NCBI GenBank assembly: GCA_021157555.1
Contig: JAGGWL010000293.1
Coordinates: 1 to 7,407, forward strand
From: Deltaproteobacteria bacterium
Lineage (GTDB): Bacteria > Desulfobacterota > Desulfobacteria > Desulfobacterales > BuS5
DNA: 7,407 nucleotides
Direction of reading: 5' to 3'
Below, piece by piece: positions 3,495-7,407 of the stretch (position 1 is its first letter; every line of letters begins with the position of its first letter). The translations under genes and the position numbers were made by a program. The notes under the pieces are model-generated. The model saw nothing but the letters and a program-made list of their open reading frames with translations, did not search any database and had not been told where the DNA came from.

Positions 3495-5551
3495 TTTTTT
3501 TGTATTTCTTCGGCTATAGATTTAGGTACCTGCTTGTAAGCAAAAAATTCCATTGTAAATTGAGCCTTACCTTGAGTTGATGACCTTAATACAGTTGAAA
3601 AACCGAACATCTCAGCCAAAGGAGCTTGAGCCTCAATGGTACTCATAACCCCATCTTCCTGGGAGCCTACAATCATGCCTCTGCGCTGGTTAAGTAAACC
3701 CATAACTGGCCCATTAAATTCAGTAGGTGTTTCAACCACAACCTTCATTATTGGTTCATGAATAACAGGAGCTGCCCTGTTATAACCTTCACGAAAAGCG
3801 CCTCTGGCAGCACTTTGAAATGCCATTTCTGAAGAATCTACCGAATGAGAGGCGCCATCATTAATAACTATCTTGATACCGGATACCGGGAATTCTAGAA
3901 AAGGACCTTTCTTCATACAGCTTAGAAAACCTTTTTCACATGAGGAAATGAATTGGGTTGGAATGGAGCCACCTGTAACTTTATTCTCAAAAACAAACTC
4001 TTCATCGGTAACAGGTTCCATGAACCCGGCAACCCGCCCGAACTGGCCTGCGCCGCCAGTCTGCTTTTTATGGATATAGTTAAATTCAGCTCGTCTGGTT
4101 ATTGTTTCCCTATATGCAACGCCAGGCTTCCCGGTTTCAACTTTCACTTCGTATTCTCTTCGCATTCGCTCAACATAAACATCCAGATGGAGTTCACCCA
4201 TACCTTGAATGATTGTTTCATTGGTCTCCTCATCAACAAAGGTACGAAAGGTTGGATCCTCTTTTGTAAATCTGTTCAGTGCTTTTGACATATTAATACG
4301 AGATTTGTTATCATCAACAAGAAGCGCCAGTGAAATAACCGGCTCAGGAACAAACATCGAAGTCATGGATAAATCAAGATGTTTTGAAATAAATGTATCT
4401 CCGGAAGCACAGTCAACACCGAAAAGAGCGCCAATAAAACCAGCCTTGATTGAAGAAATGTCTTCCATCTGGTTGGAATGCATACGTACCAGCCGTCCAA
4501 TTTTGATAGTTTTTCCGGTACGTATATTTTTAACAGTATCACCTTTTGAAACAGTGCCCTGATAAACTCGAATATACGTTAGCTGCCCATACATGCCGTC
4601 TTCTAATTTAAAAGCCAGGGCAACTATGGGATCATCTAAATTATGACTTAGCATGACAGGGGCTTCATCCGCACTCATATCAAGCGCTTCATTCTCAATA
4701 TCCTTAGGGGATGGGAGAAATTTTATAACCGCATCCAGAAGAGGTTGAACGGCTTTATTTTTGTATGCAGACCCTAAAAAGACAGGCGTCATTTTACGCG
4801 CAAGGGTTCCTGACCGTATAGCCGATATAAGCATTGTATCTGTAATTTCTGATTCTTCAAGGATAGCATCTGTCAGTTCATCAGAAAATAAAGATATTTC
4901 ATCAATTAATTCCTCGCGCAGAGATTCAGCCTTATCAATCAGGTCGGCAGGAATTTCTTCATATCTGAGGATTTCTCCATTTTCACCATCAAAATAAATT
5001 GCCCGCATTGAAATAAGATCAACAACACCTTTAAAATCTGCTTCCATTCCTATAGGTACCTGCAAAACAACAGCATTGTGGCCAAGTTTTTCTTTTAGCT
5101 GTTGAGTTACTCTGTCAGGGTTTGCGCCGTTTCTGTCGCATTTATTGATAAAAGCAATACAGGGAACCTTATACCTTCGCATCTGGCGATCAACAGTAAT
5201 CGACTGTGATTGAACACCTCCGACAGCGCATAGAATAAGGATAGCGCCATCCAGAACTCGTAATGACCGTTCAACTTCAATGGTAAAATCAACATGACCG
5301 GGAGTATCAATAAGATTGATTTGATAATCATTCCATTCACAATAAGTTGCAGCAGAAGCTATTGTGATTCCACGCTCCTTTTCAAGTTCCATTGAATCCA
5401 TTGTGGCACCTACACCATCTTTTCCCTTTACCTCATGAATTGCATGAATCCGATCAGTATAAAAAAGGAATCTTTCTGTAAGTGTAGTTTTTCCTGAATC
5501 AATATGAGCACTAATACCAATGTTTCTAATTTTTTCTATATTATATTCCAT
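3491..5551 (-). CDS. fusA: Elongation factor G, spdEFG1 / mitochondrial EF-G1-like translocase
   Basis: This complete 686-residue GTPase catalyses ribosomal translocation. ATG 5551 (MEYNIEKIRNIG) is chosen because AAGGA at the complement of 5562-5566 is about 11 nt upstream. A TTG at 5560, three codons earlier, is in frame but too close to that site. From the ATG, G1 is AHIDSGKTT (15-23), switch I carries ERGITI (59-64), G3 is DTPGH (82-86, with catalytic His86), and G4 is NKCD (136-139). Domain II covers about 305-400 and domain III includes GMGELHLDV (450-458). Domain IV has GGAGQFGR (499-506) and the tip loop DGASHSVDSSE, followed by domain V to the end. The switch I segment KGKDGVGATMDSMELEKERG is the mitochondrial EF-G1/spdEFG1 version; canonical bacterial EF-G has HDGAATMDWMEQEQERG there. 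The C-terminus (PKSIAEEIQKK) seems a few residues shorter than usual, ending where the inverted repeat begins. carA is divergent from it. Confidence 0.96.
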   Translation of the reverse strand: MEYNIEKIRNIGISAHIDSGKTTLTERFLFYTDRIHAIHEVKGKDGVGATMDSMELEKERGITIASAATYCEWNDYQINLIDTPGHVDFTIEVERSLRVLDGAILILCAVGGVQSQSITVDRQMRRYKVPCIAFINKCDRNGANPDRVTQQLKEKLGHNAVVLQVPIGMEADFKGVVDLISMRAIYFDGENGEILRYEEIPADLIDKAESLREELIDEISLFSDELTDAILEESEITDTMLISAIRSGTLARKMTPVFLGSAYKNKAVQPLLDAVIKFLPSPKDIENEALDMSADEAPVMLSHNLDDPIVALAFKLEDGMYGQLTYIRVYQGTVSKGDTVKNIRTGKTIKIGRLVRMHSNQMEDISSIKAGFIGALFGVDCASGDTFISKHLDLSMTSMFVPEPVISLALLVDDNKSRINMSKALNRFTKEDPTFRTFVDEETNETIIQGMGELHLDVYVERMRREYEVKVETGKPGVAYRETITRRAEFNYIHKKQTGGAGQFGRVAGFMEPVTDEEFVFENKVTGGSIPTQFISSCEKGFLSCMKKGPFLEFPVSGIKIVINDGASHSVDSSEMAFQSAARGAFREGYNRAAPVIHEPIMKVVVETPTEFNGPVMGLLNQRRGMIVGSQEDGVMSTIEAQAPLAEMFGFSTVLRSSTQGKAQFTMEFFAYKQVPKSIAEEIQKK

Positions 5552-5560
5552 ATCCAACAA

Positions 5561-5754
5561 AATCCTTTTTATACTAAGGAACAGGAACGAAATAATTTCC
5601 TCGCTCCAAAAGTAACAATAAAAAAACTATTTGTTATGAAATGAACTTTTTGTCAAGAATTTTATTGCATAGGTAGTATTTTTTTAATAGAATTATTAAT
5701 TTATACATACAAACTCAATAAAAATAATTTTATTATAAAAACGTGGGCGAAATA
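5561..5754. promoter_or_regulatory. divergent fusA/carA promoter region
   Basis: This is a very AT-rich gap between divergent genes. For carAB, TTGTCA (5650-5655), an 18-bp spacer and TAGTAT (5674-5679) form a plausible sigma70 promoter. TTGCAT (5665-5670) with TAGAAT (5688-5693), spaced 17 bp, is an alternative. For fusA, the complement of 5651-5656 is a perfect TTGACA, overlapping the plus-strand -35, but the -10 options 16-18 bp away are weak. An A/T-only inverted repeat, AATAAAA/TTTTATT, lies at 5717-5734 in the carA leader. No attenuator with a T-run, PyrR site or riboswitch was recognised. Confidence 0.4.
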
Positions 5755-6903
5755 ATGAAAGCTATATTAGCACTTGAGGATGGTCGTACTTTTAAATGCA
5801 AATCCTTTACCGGAGCCGGCGAAGCATCGGGCGAGGTTGTTTTTAATACCGGAATGACGGGATATCAGGAAATATTAACCGATCCCTCATATAAAAATCA
5901 GATGGTTGCCATGACTTATCCATTAATAGGAATTTATGGTACTAACAATGAAGATGTGGAATCCGACCATATTCAAGTATCAGCTTTTTTAACCAGAGAA
6001 TATCAAAATTATCCAAGCAATTACAGATCAACAGCGTCTCTGGCGGAATATTTAAAGAATTCGGGAAATAACCAACGCGGTATTCTTGGCATCGAAAATC
6101 TGGATACACGAGCTCTTACCAGACATATAAGAAATGCGGGGGCTATGCGGGCTTTTATTTCTACTGAAGACCTTGACCCATTGTCATGCGTTAAAAAAGC
6201 AAAAAAAATTCCTGACATGACAGGACAGGATCTTGTAAAGGAAGTCACAACCGGTTCAATATACCGCTGGGCTGGTGGAAAAAGAATAGACGTTCCTGAA
6301 CAGAATTCAGAGATTAACGAAAAATTGTGGAAAAAAAGTAACAAAAAAAGAATAATTGTTTTTGATTATGGTGTTAAATTTAATATTTTAAGGTGCCTGG
6401 AACTTGCAGGATGTGATTTAATCGTAGTGCCGGCTGCAACAGAAGCCGATGTTGTAAAGGCTATGGAACCTGATGGAATATTTTTGTCAAATGGTCCTGG
6501 TGACCCTGAACCTGTAATATATGCAATCAATACCATTAAACAACTTATAGGATACAGACCAATATTCGGAATTTGTCTTGGTTTGCAAATTATGGGGCTG
6601 GCTCTGGGAGGGAAAACATTTAAATTAAAGTTCGGGCATCGCGGCGCAAACCAGCCTGTTAAAAATCTTGTAACAAAAAAAATAGAAATAACGTCCCAAA
6701 ACCACGGATTTGCTCTCAGCTCGGAGAGTTTCAATAATCAAAATATTGAAATTACTCATATAAATTTAAATGACAATACCGTTGAAGGATTTAAGCACAA
6801 GGAGCTTCCCCTGCAGGCGGTGCAATATCATCCGGAAGCCTCTCCAGGGCCTCATGATGCCGGATACTTTTTTAATGATTTTGTAAGAAAAATAGAAAAT
6901 TAA
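5755..6903 (+). CDS. carA: Carbamoyl-phosphate synthase small (glutaminase) subunit
   Basis: The protein has 382 residues from ATG 5755 (MKAILALEDGRTF), the usual family N-terminus. An in-frame GTG at 5743 would add four residues but has no ribosome site, whereas GTGGG at 5743-5747 can serve the ATG. CarA hydrolyses glutamine and channels ammonia to CarB to make carbamoyl phosphate for pyrimidines and arginine. The N-terminal CPSase small domain carries VFNTGMTGYQEILTDPSY (about 29-46). The class I amidotransferase domain has LSNGPGDP (244-251), the nucleophile Cys274 in GICLGLQ, and His359/Glu361 in QYHPEASPGP, so the catalytic triad is complete. Length matches the family. carB starts 2 bp after the TAA, so translation is probably coupled. 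Confidence 0.97.
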   Translation: MKAILALEDGRTFKCKSFTGAGEASGEVVFNTGMTGYQEILTDPSYKNQMVAMTYPLIGIYGTNNEDVESDHIQVSAFLTREYQNYPSNYRSTASLAEYLKNSGNNQRGILGIENLDTRALTRHIRNAGAMRAFISTEDLDPLSCVKKAKKIPDMTGQDLVKEVTTGSIYRWAGGKRIDVPEQNSEINEKLWKKSNKKRIIVFDYGVKFNILRCLELAGCDLIVVPAATEADVVKAMEPDGIFLSNGPGDPEPVIYAINTIKQLIGYRPIFGICLGLQIMGLALGGKTFKLKFGHRGANQPVKNLVTKKIEITSQNHGFALSSESFNNQNIEITHINLNDNTVEGFKHKELPLQAVQYHPEASPGPHDAGYFFNDFVRKIEN

Positions 6904-6905
6904 CT

Positions 6906-7407
6906 ATGCCGAAACGAACAGATATAAACAAAATTTTGATTATAGGAGCAGGACCTATTATTATCAGCCAGGCTTGCGAATTTGATTATTCAGGCACACA
7001 GGCATGTAAAGCACTGCGTGAAGAAGGATATGAAATTGTACTGGTTAATAGTAACCCTGCTACTATTATGACTGATCCTGAAATGGCCGACCGAACATAT
7101 ATAGAACCGGTAACACCTGCCACAGTTGCAAAAATAATTGAAAGAGAGAGACCTGATGCACTATTGCCTACGCTGGGTGGGCAGACCGGATTAAATACTG
7201 CTGTAGAAGTTTATAAAATGGGTGTCCTGGAAAAATATGGGGTTGAGATGATAGGGGCATCTTTTGAAGCAATCAACAAGGCTGAAGATAGAGAACTTTT
7301 TCGGGACGCAATGCAGAGAATCGGCCTTAGAATTCCAAAGAGCGGCATAGCTGTGAACATGGAAAATGTTCACTTGATTGCGGATCAAATCGGCTTTCCG
7401 ATTATTG
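6906..7407 (+). CDS. carB: Carbamoyl-phosphate synthase large subunit, N-terminal part
   Basis: The 3' end runs off the window, leaving 167 complete codons. It begins MPKRTDINKILIIGAGPIIISQ, then CEFDYSGTQACKALREEGYE, VLVNSNPATIMTD and LPTLGGQTGLN. These are hallmark N-terminal pre-ATP-grasp and early ATP-grasp motifs of the synthetase that makes carbamoyl phosphate from bicarbonate, ammonia and two ATP. The PIIISQ segment has Ser where E. coli has Gly (PIVIGQ), a tolerated family variant as far as I recall. There is no strong Shine-Dalgarno; the start 2 bp after the carA stop suggests re-initiation after carA. Confidence 0.97.
   Translation, partial: MPKRTDINKILIIGAGPIIISQACEFDYSGTQACKALREEGYEIVLVNSNPATIMTDPEMADRTYIEPVTPATVAKIIERERPDALLPTLGGQTGLNTAVEVYKMGVLEKYGVEMIGASFEAINKAEDRELFRDAMQRIGLRIPKSGIAVNMENVHLIADQIGFPII

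Noticed and set aside
3386..3501. Hairpin plus T7 as a standard plus-strand terminator
   Set aside because: The T-run is the complement of fusA Lys codons, and no plus-strand gene lies within 1.6 kb upstream; an incidental resemblance cannot be excluded.
3953..4562. Plus-strand open frames antisense to fusA
   Set aside because: They mirror a long conserved EF-G coding sequence and show no family motifs or ribosome sites.
5743..5754. GTG start giving carA four extra residues
   Set aside because: No ribosome site precedes it, and the family N-terminus MKAxLxLEDG begins at the ATG.

Overview
This AT-rich window looks like a chromosomal segment from a Desulfobacterota (delta-proteobacterial) sulfate-reducer-type organism. 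Three things suggest this. The elongation factor G is of the spirochaete/planctomycete/delta-proteobacterial 'spdEFG1' type, close to mitochondrial EF-G1. An mnmE gene is followed by a YkgJ-type cysteine-cluster gene. Dispersed palindromic repeats are abundant. The assignment is an inference from family resemblance; no 16S or database search was possible.

Layout. Positions 1-603 hold the 3' part of mnmE (tRNA U34-modifying GTPase). Just after it is a perfect canonical parS centromere site (655-670, inside a 22-bp perfect palindrome). mnmE commonly lies near oriC and parAB, so the left end is probably origin-proximal. Next come a YkgJ-family Cys-cluster protein (690-1367) and a small overlapping conserved-looking hypothetical gene (1360-1707), on the same strand. 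Positions 1669-2401 form an accessory cassette: a hicBA toxin-antitoxin operon on the minus strand, bracketed by two imperfect REP-like hairpin elements. These in turn lie inside a 75-bp direct duplication of the 3' end of the hypothetical gene. A 28-bp perfect palindrome flanked by 12-bp direct repeats (2440-2493) follows, looking like a small inserted element. Then comes a RecA/KaiC-like P-loop ATPase gene on the minus strand (2519-3199).

Positions 3200-3490 are non-coding except for a 109-bp, near-perfect inverted repeat (3386-3494) whose right end supplies the stop codon of fusA. fusA (3491-5551, minus) encodes a complete EF-G. A 200-bp AT-rich divergent promoter region separates it from carA (5755-6903, plus), followed 2 bp later by the start of carB (6906 to the window end). 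Together these two encode carbamoyl-phosphate synthetase for pyrimidine and arginine synthesis.

Most genes here are housekeeping (tRNA modification, translation, pyrimidine/arginine precursor synthesis). The unusual material is the 1.7-2.5 kb cassette, the repeat at the fusA terminus and the two unrecognised proteins. I found no convincing evidence of a wholly new multi-gene system; the most novel-looking item is the hicBA module in what resembles a footprint of gene-end-targeted integration.
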